Assembly: GCA_038087015.1 (NCBI GenBank)
Contig: JASBNA010000001.1
Coordinates: 186,001 to 250,000, forward strand
From: Cerrena zonata
Taxonomy: Eukaryota > Basidiomycota > Agaricomycetes > Polyporales > Cerrenaceae
Direction of reading: 5' to 3'
DNA: 64,000 bases
Shown here: positions 11,501-23,201 of the stretch, piece by piece
Numbering within the stretch: position 1 is the stretch's first letter
Layout: every line of letters starts with the position of its first letter
Translations under genes and position numbers: made by a program
Notes under the pieces: generated by a model
What the model was told of the DNA's origin: nothing
The model's input: only the letters and a program-made list of their open reading frames with translations
Database searches by the model: none

Positions 11501-12921
11501 CGAGATGAGAAGGCATCAAAGTCAACAACAGATACACGTCAAGTCGCACCTCCGACTGCATCCCCATCATCTACCAGACGCCGTAGTCCATCACCTAACA
11601 GCAGGCCGGGCACTAGAAATCATAGTGCTGAAAGCCGCGGTAGTGGCGGCCGAACTCGTGATGGAGCCCGTGATGAAGATAGGCGTGATTCCCGTCTTGA
11701 TTCACGAGAGGCTGGTCGCCGAGGCAGCGGGCGAAGCACTCGAGATTCTGAGAGAGAGAAAGATGCTGATAGAGATCGAGATCGCCGAGACCGACATGGG
11801 GACAGAGAACGGCGGGACCGAGACAGGGAACGGGATAGGGACAAAGATCGAGACCGTGAGAGGGAGAGAGAACGAGATAGAGACAGAGACAGAGACCGTG
11901 ACCGCGACCGCGACAGACATCGTAGAGATGAAAAGGACAGAGACCGAAAAGACCGGGATCCGGGTGCTCGAGGGTCAACTGCTGCAACTGTTACTCCCGT
12001 TGTTGATGAGCGCGGATTGCCTAGTAGACCTGACTCTGCAAGACATCGAGGGCAACATGGCGAAGATTCTCTGGGCAAGAGAAGAAGGCCTGCTGACGAT
12101 GACGTAGGTTTCTAGGTTACGTTTTGTATTCACTTCGCCGTGCTAACACCACCATTCAGTCTGACCGGGCATCCAAACGACCATCTCGAAAGGACAATCA
12201 CCATGAAGACAGGAGTCGACGAACTGCAGAAAAAGACAACCATGACAGACCATCGGATCGGAGGAGGAAAGATCGTGAGACCGCAGAAAGCGACAACAAG
12301 GGTCTTTCTATCGACACCAAGGTATGCAAACATACCAGGTTTGGCTATAAGATACCTGCTATATGTACTCATTCTTATCCAGATGCCCGAGAAGCGGATA
12401 CCTGAAGGGCCCGCTTCAGGAAGGTCCTTACCGCCAACAACTCCTTCTGGTCCTCGCGCGATGTCGTCGGGGGATACATCTCGAACTCAGAAGTCAGATC
12501 CTCCTAACCGCGAACGGGAATGGAGACAACGTGATCAGCCTTCCAAAACGACTGAACCGTCAACAGCTCCGGAATCCGGCGGGAGTCTACGGTCTCGTAT
12601 AGGTGAAAAAGACTCACGACCAATTCCGCAAGCACCTTCCAGTCATCGGGCTGACGGCGGTGATCGTGGACAGTCCGACACAGGAAACAAGGAGGAGGAC
12701 CGGGAAAGTAGAAAACGAACACTCTCAGGTTCGTACTTCTTATTTGTAGGCGATACGCAGCAACTAACAACCCCTCAGAGCGCGACCGAGATGTTCAACC
12801 ATCGTCATCGAAGGAATACGCCGAGCAAGCACCGTATCCTCCCAAACGACTGAGGATCAAGCGGGATCGTTACAAGATGCCTATTGACTCTGACAAATCT
12901 CGTTCCGCTCGAAATGACTAG
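5580..12921 (+). CDS. THO2: THO complex subunit 2 (THO2/THOC2), with four apparent frame breaks
   Basis: A large scaffold protein of about 2,100 residues in some 18-20 exons. THO2 holds together the THO/TREX complex that couples transcription elongation to mRNA export in the nucleus. Supporting stretches include WLTPAPAP-KQKVGLIHALFAVGALRPA, the ILSEYALGQ-like block FFEYALGQIMSYDNLGS, LPLLVLLAQQRQ, LQYLEFLNDPDVI, and the conserved core PGFYTTFWQMSSYDICPP followed by YDKNKRAEAL. The C-terminal third is disordered (Pro/Ser/Thr, then Arg-Asp/Arg-Glu) and ends PKRLRIKRDRYKMP. The frame breaks at about 5866 (one base missing), 9399 (one extra), 11175 (one extra) and 11345 (one extra). Each is repaired by one base in or beside a short homopolymer, which suggests assembly indels. 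The ATG at 5580 precedes MDVVQTVQKCIEAW. Confidence 0.88.
11740..11962 (+). repeat. Arg-Asp/Arg-Glu low-complexity coding tract in THO2
   Basis: A purine-rich stretch of repeated AGAGA(T/C)CGAGA-type units encodes alternating Arg with Asp or Glu (blocks such as RDRDRDRDRDR and ERERERDRD). It lies in the disordered tail of THO2. Such mixed-charge RD/RE tracts are common in nuclear-speckle RNA-processing proteins. The antisense strand has long open frames reading Arg-Ser and Val-Ser repeats, which are artefacts of the repeat. Confidence 0.9.
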
Positions 12922-13110
12922 TTGTAACATTGCATTCCCCATCACTGTGCACGTTCACGTATTTGCTTTCTTTACCCGGTCCCATTGCCAGCTTTTCATA
13001 GCCTGTACATTTACCACATTGCATGATATTACTTTTTGTGGGAATACAGTATTCATTATAGTTTGTTCAATTCCTGGTTAAACATGTGGCGGGTCCTAAG
13101 AGGGAATTAA

Positions 13111-14250
13111 TTACCGCCTGATCAAGGTCAGAAACTCTTCACGAGTCTTTTGTTGTGTCCGGAAACAGCCAAGCATGCAGGAAGTTACAGTGACGGATCC
13201 GGGCTTCTGGACTCCACGCATTGTCATACAAAGATGACTGGAAAGGAATTTAGCGTGGCAAAGATAGACAAGTAGAAACTTACGTTGCTTCCATTACCAC
13301 CGCAACCCCTCGGGGTTTGATAGCCTCTTGAACCGCGAGCGCGATCTGTTTGGTAAGTCGTTCTTGCACCTGCAGGCGTCGACTAAAAGTCTCTGCGATT
13401 CTAGCAAGTTTTGACAAGCCGAGGACCAGTTTATTGGGAATGTAGGCTATTGCTACCTAAGGAATATTGTTAGCACGCCGTCATCGGAAAAAGCTTTGGT
13501 TCTTACCTTGCCGGTGAACGGTACGAGGTGATGTTCGCATAGACTGGAAATATCTATGTCACGAACGAGGACCATTTCATCATGGTCCTCGGCAAAAACT
13601 GCGTCGTTGATGATGTCTGCCCGCACCAATTATTGAGAGCAGATTACAAGAATCATACACCATCTATGGTACCTGCTAAACGTTCTTCATACCCACGAGT
13701 CATCCACATGAGTGCTTGGGCATAGCGCTGTGGGGTACGAACAAGGCCTTCCCTGTCTGGGTCCTCTCCGATGCAATCGAGGATTGTCCGAACTGCAGAA
13801 GCTAATTTTTGCTCCCGAGCAGCTCGTTCTTCTGGGGTTGCGTTCAACCTTGAAACGGTGGATTTAGCTAGTGGCAACAGTTGTTAGGCGAAGAATACAA
13901 GACAGGGGTTAATCCAATAGCTCACCGGGCCATCCGAGACCATTGGGATCCGGAATGAGGCCACTTATACCTACCTGTACGGAGGACACGACGGGGGTAG
14001 AAATACCAGATGTAGGCCGGAAGCCGTAACCTTCGCGAACATGAGGACTCAGCGCTGTGGGCAATTGGCCTATAGCAGACGATTGCGGATCGTTTATAGT
14101 TGCATGTTCTGTGTCAGGACCTCGTGCGGGCTGCGGACTGGACGCTGATGGCTGTTCCTGCTCTTGTTCTTGTGTTTGAATTTGGAGCCTGCGCAGGCTG
14201 TCTGACAATATCTCACCGTGTTCTACGCTGTCTGCAGAGATGTGGGACAT
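13111..14250 (-). CDS. GTP cyclohydrolase I
   Basis: This enzyme catalyses the first step of folate and tetrahydrobiopterin synthesis, converting GTP to 7,8-dihydroneopterin triphosphate in the cytosol. The N-terminal ~110 residues are Gln/Ser/Pro-rich and not conserved. The catalytic part begins at [18 protein letters not shown] followed by [14 protein letters not shown]. The zinc-site motif [20 protein letters not shown] is present, as is the C-terminal [15 protein letters not shown] and [14 protein letters not shown]. About five introns interrupt it. I chose the Met of MSHISADS at 14250; an upstream in-frame ATG at 14295 would add 15 residues. It is divergent from the ABC transporter, with about 340 bases between. 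Confidence 0.93.
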
Positions 14251-14586
14251 GGCGAAAGTAGAGCAAGGGACGGTGTTGGAAGAAATTGTTTTCAAAATAT
14301 GATTTTGCGTTTGGGCGCTCCAGTGCGTCAGACTTGCGCAAACACGTGGAAAAGCAGGAAGACCGAAAAAGGCAAGCCCAATGACCGGAAGAGGCGAACG
14401 GGGTTGCCTTAATGCCTCCTCTTTGTCGCCGCATCAGGACAGTTGAAAGGGGATGCGGGTGAGATAAAGAGGGGACGTCATAGCTTTGACATGGATTCCA
14501 CTCATTATTGTCTTTCATAGTTTGCGCGCCAGCATCGCAGGCCCCGGATCCGATACTCTGCCTTGCCAATTTCGTGCTAAGTTGAT
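14251..14586. other. Divergent promoter region, GTP cyclohydrolase / ABC transporter
   Basis: A 336-base gap between two divergent starts must hold both promoters. No clear TATA box or known operator is visible. The start of the ABC gene is uncertain, so part of this stretch could be its coding sequence or leader. Confidence 0.4.
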
Positions 14587-17448
14587 ATGTCCTTGCGACT
14601 GATGTGTTTGCTCGTTCTGGCACAGACCTCCCAAAAACATGCATTCCGCCCATCCGAATCTTTGAGCGAATTTCGGATCTCATCTTACGGAAGCTGCAGA
14701 ACAAAAAGCTGCCCGACATGGGACGCGGCTCTGACACTTTCCCCGGTACTTCTTAAACTCTGGCGAATCCTGTGCGAACATGTCCCTCCCTATTGTCCTC
14801 GTATGATGAACCTCACCCTCAAGCCCATCCAGTACTACTGGGCAAGCCTTTCAATGCCTTTTGCTGAGTGGCCTAATTGTTACCCTCGCGACACGTCCCC
14901 AAAATGTGCACCACCTCGGGCTGCCGCGAACCTCCTGCCGCGTCCAATATTTGAGGCTTGGTTAGAATCTAGGACCCTTCCTAATAATGACGCTAAGGAT
15001 CGCCTGTCACCCGGTGCCCAACGCGCTGTCACAGGGCAGAACCTCAGTCTGGCCTCAGAAATCTCGAAAAAATGTGCACTAAACTTCTGTGCCATGATCT
15101 GGAACTTGCATCCATATAGGCTCACGATTTTGATTCTTTTCGACATATTCCGTGGAATATTTCCGGCATTTAGAGGCTACTCGCAAGCGATGATACTTGA
15201 CGAGGTAAGCATCGTCCATCAGATTTTATCAAACTTCTCCCTGCATTCTCTCACGAATACATAGGTACAACATCTTTTTTCCTCGTCCGGAGATTTTGAT
15301 CTATCTCGCCTCCTACGACTGTTGGTCTTGGAGGTAATTCGAACGGCATTAGAAAGTGCTCTCGATCTCTTCTCGTACGTGTAACCTCTAGTCCTACTCC
15401 GAGCACTCAATCCTGACGTTATCGGCGCAGTTCGAACAATGAACAAATTCTCAATAACTCTATCCGATTTGTCATGGAGCAACGACAGATGGAACAACGA
15501 CTACGTATGGACATCCCTACCATGGAGAGCGCTGTTGTTCGCGAGCTCTTTCAAGAGGCCGACCTTTTCGTACGCTCGTTCAACGGCGTTGCGAACTTCG
15601 GGTTGTTGTCTCCTTTTGACCTGATCCGCACACTCGGCTCTGTCTCTGAGCTCTTTTCTCACATCTTCGTTCTCTATTCATTGACACGCAATGAAACTCC
15701 TGGAGTTCTTTCGCTTTTATCCGTGGCATCTCTCCTTTATCCCCTTTTCTTACCTTGGCTCACACCCAGCAAGTCATACTACAACGATCATCAGAATCCA
15801 TTGGAAAGTCGGTCTGCTGCTAAACAGGAACACTTTCGCTCTCTTGCCCAAAACGATGCCTATCGCCCTGAAGTCATATTGTTCGGACTTGGACCGTGGA
15901 TCATGCGTAACTGGTCTTCTGCTCGCAAAGTCACGCTTGGCCTTGAACACGTCAACCCAACGTCACAAGGCGGGACCGGTTCATTATTCTCATTGCTTAC
16001 GCCAATGGACATCACTGGTCTTATCACCGCGCTACACAATGTTAGGACTCGTGTTCCCTGAAGCATGTATTTCATACTAACGAGATCTATAATTCTAGGT
16101 CCCTCTAGTCCTTGCCTTACAAGCTTCCTCAGCGTCCCTAGGGTCTTTCACATTGTACCGCAATTCCCTGCAGAGTATTGTTTATTCATCACGGAACTGC
16201 TACAACACCGTAAACCTCGCCTTTCAAAGCGTGTTCCTCCTGGGTGCATTTACGGCATCGATGCAAGTGAAGCCAAAAATGCAACCTAGACCAGACAAAT
16301 TACAGAGATACACACCTTCTCCGAGAGGCATGCGTATAGAAGTACGGTGCGTATATGGTAAAATGCGAAGCCTCGACAAATATTAACGCTGATGCATCAT
16401 CGCGGCCACATAGAGATATATATTTCACATACCCTGGTTCTACAGAACCCGCGCTGAGAAATATCTCGTTTTCTCTAGAACCCGGCGAGACGCTAGCCAT
16501 TGTTGGGTTTAACGGCTCTGGTAAGCTGTCAAGCATGGTTAGACGGTTCTTCTTCCTTCGGACTGACGTAGTGCAGGCAAATCGACTTTAGCGAACGTCC
16601 TTCTCCGTATTCTGGAATTCGAATCCGGCCAAATAGTTGTCAATGGCTGCGACGTGTCCAAACTTGACCCCACGGAGTATCACCGACACGTTTCAACCGT
16701 TTTCCAAGGCTTTGCCAAATTTCACGCGACGGCAAGAACAAATATCGGAGTTGGCAGTATAGACGAGCTCAAGCGAACTTGCGCCATCGAAACTGCCGCG
16801 GATCTTGCTGATGCTAGCCATGTTATAAACTCTCTTCCCAGAGGCTTGAAGACGATATTGGAACCGCCGCAAGGTTCGAATCTATCCTTTGGTGTGCCAA
16901 CTTGCGGAGGTCCCACGCACGAACGGCATGGTCTGTCGGGGGGAGAGGTAATTTCATTCACAGTGACTAGTCGTAGCTTCTGACTTACGGCGATCTCCAT
17001 CTTACAGTGGCAACGAATAGCTATCTCTCGATCATTCATGAGAGCGTGTCGCCCAGAGGTTGAGTTACTTGTATTTGATGAACCGGTGAGTATTTGTACA
17101 TCTCCCCAACCTCGGTCCTATACTGACTCCCCCCATTCCAGACATCGTCTCTGGATGCACACGCACAAAATCGAGTGTTCAACACCATCAGCGAGTTGTC
17201 AAAAACAGCGTCCGGTGAACCGTTGAAGACCGTCATATTTATAACCCATCGCCTCTCGACCGCTCGACGGGCGGATAAAATCGCAATGATGGACCATGGA
17301 GTGGGTATTTTAACCTCTTGTACCCCAATCGTACCTTGAACTCACAACCTATCGCCGTTTATCCCAGTCTATAATAGAATTCGGTAGTCATCAGGAACTC
17401 CTTGCACGTAACGGTGCCTACGCCTCTCTATACCGCGCATCAGTCTAA
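14587..17448 (+). CDS. ABC transporter (membrane domain plus one nucleotide-binding domain)
   Basis: About 800 residues in roughly ten exons. The N-terminal two thirds contain several hydrophobic stretches (for example [14 protein letters not shown] and [14 protein letters not shown]) of a degenerate transmembrane domain. The C-terminal ATPase domain is clear: [16 protein letters not shown], Walker A GFNGSGKST (split by an intron between K and S), Q-loop [10 protein letters not shown], signature LSGGE followed after an intron by WQRIAISR, Walker [14 protein letters not shown], and H-loop [15 protein letters not shown]. It ends [15 protein letters not shown] single membrane domain and a single ATPase domain imply a half-transporter that dimerises. 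The substrate is unknown. The first Met used (MSLRLMCLL) is uncertain; the true start could lie further in. Confidence 0.85.
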
Positions 17449-17594
17449 AGGCTCCGATCATAGGTTATGTGTTATTTCGTCTAAGATTTCGTTGCTCTCC
17501 TGTCATCCCTTCATTCTTATTTGCTACCTTAATCGCTTTGAATTCCTTATTAGATTCGACGTCTTGAACTTTACATTAGGACATTGTATATTAG

Positions 17595-20500
17595 TTATAC
17601 TCGTTTTGAATGATCAAAGTACGTTAGGATTCCATCCTGGAGAAGCGCATCCACACCGCTGGTATCGTTCCCCCCAGCAAAAACCGAGAGGTCATCCGGC
17701 CTGCCGAACGCTCCCACCAACAAACCAAAGTCTTTCGCACCTTGAGCTAGCGACGGTATTTTCCCCTGTGTTTTTTTCTCAGGAAATGTCGGACAAGATC
17801 ACTAAGAAGATCATGCTCACCAGTAAATTACCATCGAGAAGTAGACCAAGCAAATTATTCATTTTACACCATTCAACGGCAGCACCTATACTGGACAATC
17901 TGTAGTCATGTGCATCAGCAAGGGAGAGCGCAGTTGCGCTTGGGCACGCGGCATTAGATTGCCCGTATTGTGAAGCAAAGAACACAGGGTCTTCTTTAGG
18001 CATCAGAACTGTTTGAATATGAAATTCGAAGAGGTCGACTCACAATTCGGCTGCTTCCAGTTCAGAGCCGAGCAAATATCAGGTGAGAACGATGTGAAAA
18101 CCACATTCCTGCGAGCTGCCTGTCCTTCCAAAGAAGATGTGGCGTAGATCGTTCGTAACACGGCGTCAACGGTGTCGTTCAAGCTAGGGTGATGCCGCAA
18201 GCCATGGCGTTCCCTTACTCTCACAGGAGCATACGCTACTTCTAGACACACACCCACACTGGGGGGTAAGACCTGATGTATTTCGTAAGTCGATAGCTTA
18301 ATGACACGTAACGGATTACACACTTTTAGTAGATGTGCAAGGGATGTCATCGAATGCACCACAGTGGTGTACATTTCTTGCAAATTCGAGCTGCTTTCCA
18401 AGGGTCCAAGCTTCCTATCCAGTCTTTCGGCTAGAGATAGGTACTGTGATAGCGTTACATCTGCTACGCCTAGCTCGTAATTGTCTTCAGCTAGCAGCCA
18501 CTGTGAACAGATGACAGGATGCCCATCTCGGGTGACCTGCACTGTGACGTAGAGATAGCTTCCGGTGACGGAGGACTGAGTCAAAGAATGTGCACCCAAT
18601 GGAGTCGTAGGACGATTTGAAGGAGAATTCTGAGCAGACGGCAATCGACGAGTGGAAGGCATGGACCGCGGAGTTACCGTCTTTAGATTCGGGTTCGGTA
18701 CCGGGTTCGCTATCGATTTCCAGTACGTCTCGACAGCACCGCCAATCTCTAGCGTTACGCCTCGGAAAGGGTTGATCACATTAACCTCAAACGCAACCTG
18801 AAAAAATGTCAGACGGGCACACGATGGCGTACAATAAAAGACTAACCTCGCCGATAACATGTAGACGGTGATCCAATATAGGCAGCCTGAATGCTTGGCT
18901 ATTTTGTATTGAGGAGAAGAATGAAGGTAATGCAATCGCACGCCCAATGGTCTTGGTACCGAAGTTGGGGTAAAGGGAAAATTCAAGGGACAGGGCTTCA
19001 GCCGTCGGTATCTGGAACGTGAAGAATGTTTTCTCTCAGCTAACGGTATGGGGATGCTATATGGGGCTGCTGTAGCAACGGCAGTAGGAGTCATTACTAA
19101 TTTGAGCCGAGGAGAAGTGTGAAGGTAACGATCCGCGAAATCAGGTCCTCGGAGGGGAGGTCGTAGTTGTACAGCCGAAGAAGGTTCTGCCGATGTCAGG
19201 CCAAATTTGGAGGAGAGATGTCCTACGGAGACCTTGAACCAGTGAATTTCGATCAAGATAATTGTGACCATAAACGCGGTAAGGCATCATTGGAGGAGGG
19301 AGAGACAAGGAGGGGATGGCGTCGATATCGTATTCAGATCCTGTTGACATTTGAGTATCTGACATAAGGGGAGAAGTTCTCTGAAGTCTGGGCATGGATT
19401 GTTTTCGCGAGTGCCGCCGCCATGAGAGGTTGACACAGTCAAGGTGTCCGTACCAGGCAGCATAATAAATAGCAGTATGACCAACTTCATCTGTTCTGTC
19501 AATCTGACTTCCGACCTCCAGAAGAATCCGGAGACATTCTTCATGTCCATATCGAGCGGCATGGAATAAGGGCGTCCATTCGTTGTACTTATCCGAGATG
19601 TCCCATCCCTCACAGCGAGTGAGGACTTTGACGACTTCTGCATGTCCTTCTTGAGCAGCCAAATGTATAGGGTATTCGCCATTCGAGTTGGGTAGACTGG
19701 CAGTATTGTGTTCGAGTAGAAGTAGGACGACTTGCAAGTGTCCTGCCTTGGCCGCCAACGAGAGGGGCATGAGATCACCATTTGCTGAGTGGTCGGTGGC
19801 GGAGACTTTGCCTTGTTCCAGTAGTACTCGAACACAATCTACAGAACCTTTCAAAATAGCATACACCAGCGGCGTGCAATTATCAAGGTCGACTATGTCC
19901 AGCGGCAAGCCCTCCTCGATCAACCTTCTACAGACATCTGCGTGGCCATACATGGCAGCATAATGCAACGCCGAACGACCGTAAATGTCAACCTTATCGC
20001 GTTGGACGTTGTTCTGAAGCGAGAGGTTGACTAGGCGTAACGCGCCTACGATAGCGGTTTCGTGAAGACATGTTCGACCATTGATGTCGTCAACAAATCC
20101 ATAATTGAAAGGACCAGTGGTCGAGTGAAGGATTAGGTCTGCTAAATCAGGGGGTGCGTCGATGACTGTTTTCCACAGAATTCGTGTGACATGCATTTTC
20201 GCCTCCGGTGACTGGGACAAGGAGTCTGAATACCGAACCAAATCCTGAAGAATTTCCCTATCATTGTCAGCGACGGCTTTTCGGAGGTTGCTCTCTAAAT
20301 CACGGAATGGTCCCATTTGAGCTGACCGGTCGACCTGTTGACTGAGCACGACATCATCTGCAATGGAGGTTTCATTTTTAACCCCTACGCTCAGATCTGT
20401 GAGGTCAAGTAAACAAGCTGCAACCGTGTCGGACCATTCGGAGATGAGCTATACCCGAGCGAGTGAGTGTGAATTTACGGCAGTGCAAGAACCTATACGT

Positions 20501-21298
20501 ACTTGTCGGTTAAAGACCGGTTGTACCTCCACTTGTCGTGCGAGATAAAGCTCTTTAGTACTAGACTTGGAACGCTTGTCCCACTTCTTGAGGATCTTAC
20601 GGAATCCGGTTGCATTAATTTCGACGAATTGCTACAATCACGAGGGAAACATGTCAAGCGGGACCAATACTGACAAGTGAATACACGAACCTGCAGCTTC
20701 GAGAGGTCTCGTTCCAAGAGTCGGAACCCTTCGGCCACGGCGTTCCATTCGACATGGTTTAGGGCACTGAAATCGTCCATGGCATCCGGTAGGACATGCA
20801 TAACAGCTGCACGTCTCTTGGAGAGTAAGGTTTCGAGTCGAAGCTTCAATTCAGCTTCTTTTTCGAGGTAAAACGCGTTAATCTAAACATATAGGTCAAG
20901 ATAAGGCGCATATATCGAGGGTATTGGTCCCAAATGCACCTTTTCTAGCTCTCGTTCGAGCCTGAAGAAGAACGTAGCCTTTTGTGCCTGAAAGCTTGTG
21001 CCTCGTTCTTCGTCGTGACCCAAAGATGGGAACAGCGGGGGAACATCTGTCAAGGAATGAAGAATATCTTGGGCAGCGTATTGTCCTGGTTGTATGCCCA
21101 CTCCAAGTGCTGCAGCTTCGGAAGCAGGCCTCGGGGAGTTCAAGGAGGAGATGACCTTCTTGAGGGTCTTGTAATCCAAGTAATATTGGGACCATCCCGG
21201 TACTTGTTCAGCTTGAATAAGCTTTCCAAACTACATAGAACTGCCGTTAGATGGCTGAGTAGAGCTTTCGGGTACGGCCAAATGGTAGTAACCTTCAT
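17595..21298 (-). CDS. PHO81-like protein: SPX, ankyrin repeats, degenerate GDPD domain; two frame breaks
   Basis: About 1,090 residues. Exon 1 is only ATGAAG; exon 2 continues FGKLIQAEQVPGWSQYYLDY-KTLKKVI, a classic SPX start. The SPX domain runs to about residue 190 (NATGFRKILKKWDKRSK). Six or so ankyrin repeats follow (DIYGRSALHYAAMYGH, GEYPIHLAAQEGHAEVV, NEWTPLFHAARYGHEECL, GHTAIYYAAWYGHLDCV). The C-terminal third matches the glycerophosphodiesterase-like domain of Pho81 and Gde1 homologues (EFSLYPNFGTKTIGRAIALPS, FEVNVINPF, VQVTRDGHPV, IPSLAQGAKDFGLLVGAFG). I do not see the catalytic HRG motif, so a regulatory phosphate-sensing role is more likely than hydrolysis. The frame breaks at about 19232 (extra G) and 19038 (two extra or one missing), both repaired by small indels. 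Confidence 0.88.
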
Positions 21299-21820
21299 GA
21301 TAGAGTATGCGGAAGTAGCAGTTCGAGTTTACTTCTGCAGATAAGGGTCGACCGACCGAACGGTGTGGAAGAGGTGTGGAAGGATGACACCGGAGAGGGG
21401 GAGCCTGGATTGCTTCATTGACGAAGATGAAGAGTCGCCGCAAGTAAACAGTTCAGCCCACAAATCTGCTCGCAATGCGTTCACGTGCAGCGAGCACTGC
21501 CAATCTGTCTTCTTCTAGACGGAGCAGGGATCTGATAATACGAACGTGCGTTCAAAACAACCCACGGCGCAGTCTCTCTCTCTCCCCACCGGTCCTCACC
21601 CGTCCGACGACGTCTCGCTTAGATGTAGTATGTAGTATGTATATAACTTAGATCATACCCGACAATGAGGCGATAAACATGTGTATATAATTACGGGATA
21701 GTCAAGAGATGCGTCTCGACTCTCTAGAAATAAGTTTACAGACGTCGATCATGCATCACCCCACCGCATTCGTGCGACTCAGACTGGGGTAATCAACATC
21801 GGCCGACACTCCCCAAGCTA
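21299..21820. other. Intergenic between the PHO81-like gene and PEX12
   Basis: A 522-base gap between the 5' end of the PHO81-like gene and the 3' end of PEX12, both leftward. It should hold the PHO81-like promoter. No recognisable coding exon or known binding site is visible. Confidence 0.4.
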
Positions 21821-23201
21821 CTATACAAGTATTTTCCTCAGTTGCCACACCCGTGCAGGCAAAAATGTCACTGGACATTTTCCTTCCTTCTCTACATAGT
21901 CGTATGCACACCGGTAGCAAAATATATATCCAGACGGCAGCGCTGTCGCATTTGAAATCGGCTTGTTGCACAGTGCACAGTTGCCATACTGGACTTCGGC
22001 AATCCGCAGACCCAGCGGATGAGGTGGGAGCAACCGTGGCGGCGGTATTGCGGGCCCTAGGGGTGAAGAAGACAGGGCGCGAGCCGGAGAAGAGGGTGAA
22101 TACCACCACTCGAGGAATTTGACAAAGAAGATGGCGGTTGGGAGTAGAACTTTAAGGCTATCCAAAAGGAGTTTTGGCGATGATAGCAGTAGTCTTCGGA
22201 TTGTTGCTAGGATTCCGCGAGTTCTTTCTGTATGGGGTTTGGGTCCCGAAATAATTTGTCCCATTGCCCTCTGGGGATACTTTTAGTGAGTGATTGAATA
22301 TATTTTGACATAGTACGAACCATATCTTCAATCCCCAATCTGCGAAGGTCGACACCTATCCAGGATAACCAAGGGCGGTAATACGGAGTCTTGTCAAATA
22401 GGTAGGCAACATTGCACACTAGTAGCCATATTTCAAAGCCGCTATTCAGCCACGGGTACAATTTCTTGAATGTTCGGCGGAATTTCCCCCTTAGTGTCTT
22501 TGAACCATATGAGAATGTCACATAGCAGTCAGAGGATACTGAAGCCTACCTCATCTGTCAGCGAGCTCTGTTGTCTCCGTAGGTCGTCTGCCTCTGCGAT
22601 TTCTGGGTCGAGCCCTCCTCCCAATTCCTCGAAGTAATCTTGTGCCTTAGCACGGAGGTAAGGTAGGCCTACCTACATGCAGTCAGTAAGGTGTTGTAGG
22701 AATTCACAGGACAGACAAACCAAGAATAACAACGACCGCAAAATCTCTCGCTCTCTCAGCTTCTCTTCGGGAGGTACGCCACCTACTGCCGCATTGGCTC
22801 GTTCAGTTTCGAAGATAGGTCTTCGTCTTCGCTTTAGACCATAGAAGTTCTCCGAGAAGGAGGCACCTGAGAGAATATAGAGTTAATCCTCAAGTCCGAG
22901 AGATAGTGTGGCATACATACCATGTGTACGGAGGTAATGCCGTTCGACAAAGAACATAAGTAACCCGTAGAACTCCTCATGTCGATTGACTAGTCGTAGA
23001 AGGTATCGAGGGTACCTCTGCGCAAACACCTAGAATGGGTTCAATACTAAGAATATATATTTTATAAGATAACAAAGCACCACGTACTGACAAAACATAT
23101 TTCAGCGCTGGCTGAAGCAGATCTCTCAACTGCTCTTGAGCAACCAATTCAAAAAGCGAGGGTTTGAGGGGATCCCCTCCGACGTCATTGAAGAACTCCA
23201 T
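21821..23201 (-). CDS. PEX12: Peroxisome assembly protein 12 (PEX12, RING peroxin)
   Basis: PEX12 is a peroxisomal membrane RING protein that, with Pex2 and Pex10, ubiquitinates the import receptor Pex5. The N terminus [20 protein letters not shown] and [16 protein letters not shown] is typical, as are [20 protein letters not shown] and [14 protein letters not shown] hydrophobic stretch [21 protein letters not shown] precedes the C-terminal zinc domain [20 protein letters not shown] with [10 protein letters not shown] and KCPVT. The RING has fewer zinc ligands than a full C3HC4, as expected for Pex12. It ends at [13 protein letters not shown]. About six introns. The join after LGIEDM needs an unusually short intron (about 41 bases, donor GTTCGT) or hides an indel. 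Confidence 0.93.

Noticed and set aside
11620..12078. A 152-codon antisense open frame rich in Ser-Arg repeats
   Set aside because: It is the reverse complement of the Arg-Asp/Arg-Glu tract in THO2. The repeat lacks stop codons in several frames, so the frame is an artefact.
14213..14737. 174-codon leftward open frame near the GTP cyclohydrolase start
   Set aside because: It overlaps the divergent promoter and the ABC 5' end; the cyclohydrolase frame and start are clearer.
16872..16882. GGTTCGAATC resembling a tRNA B box
   Set aside because: It lies inside the coding sequence of the ABC ATPase domain, with no A box or cloverleaf arms around it.
18003..19271. A single 422-codon frame taken as one exon of the PHO81-like gene
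   Set aside because: The middle third reads as noise in this frame, while another frame gives the conserved EFSLYPNFGTKTIGRA block, so it is a chance fusion of coding and shifted sequence.
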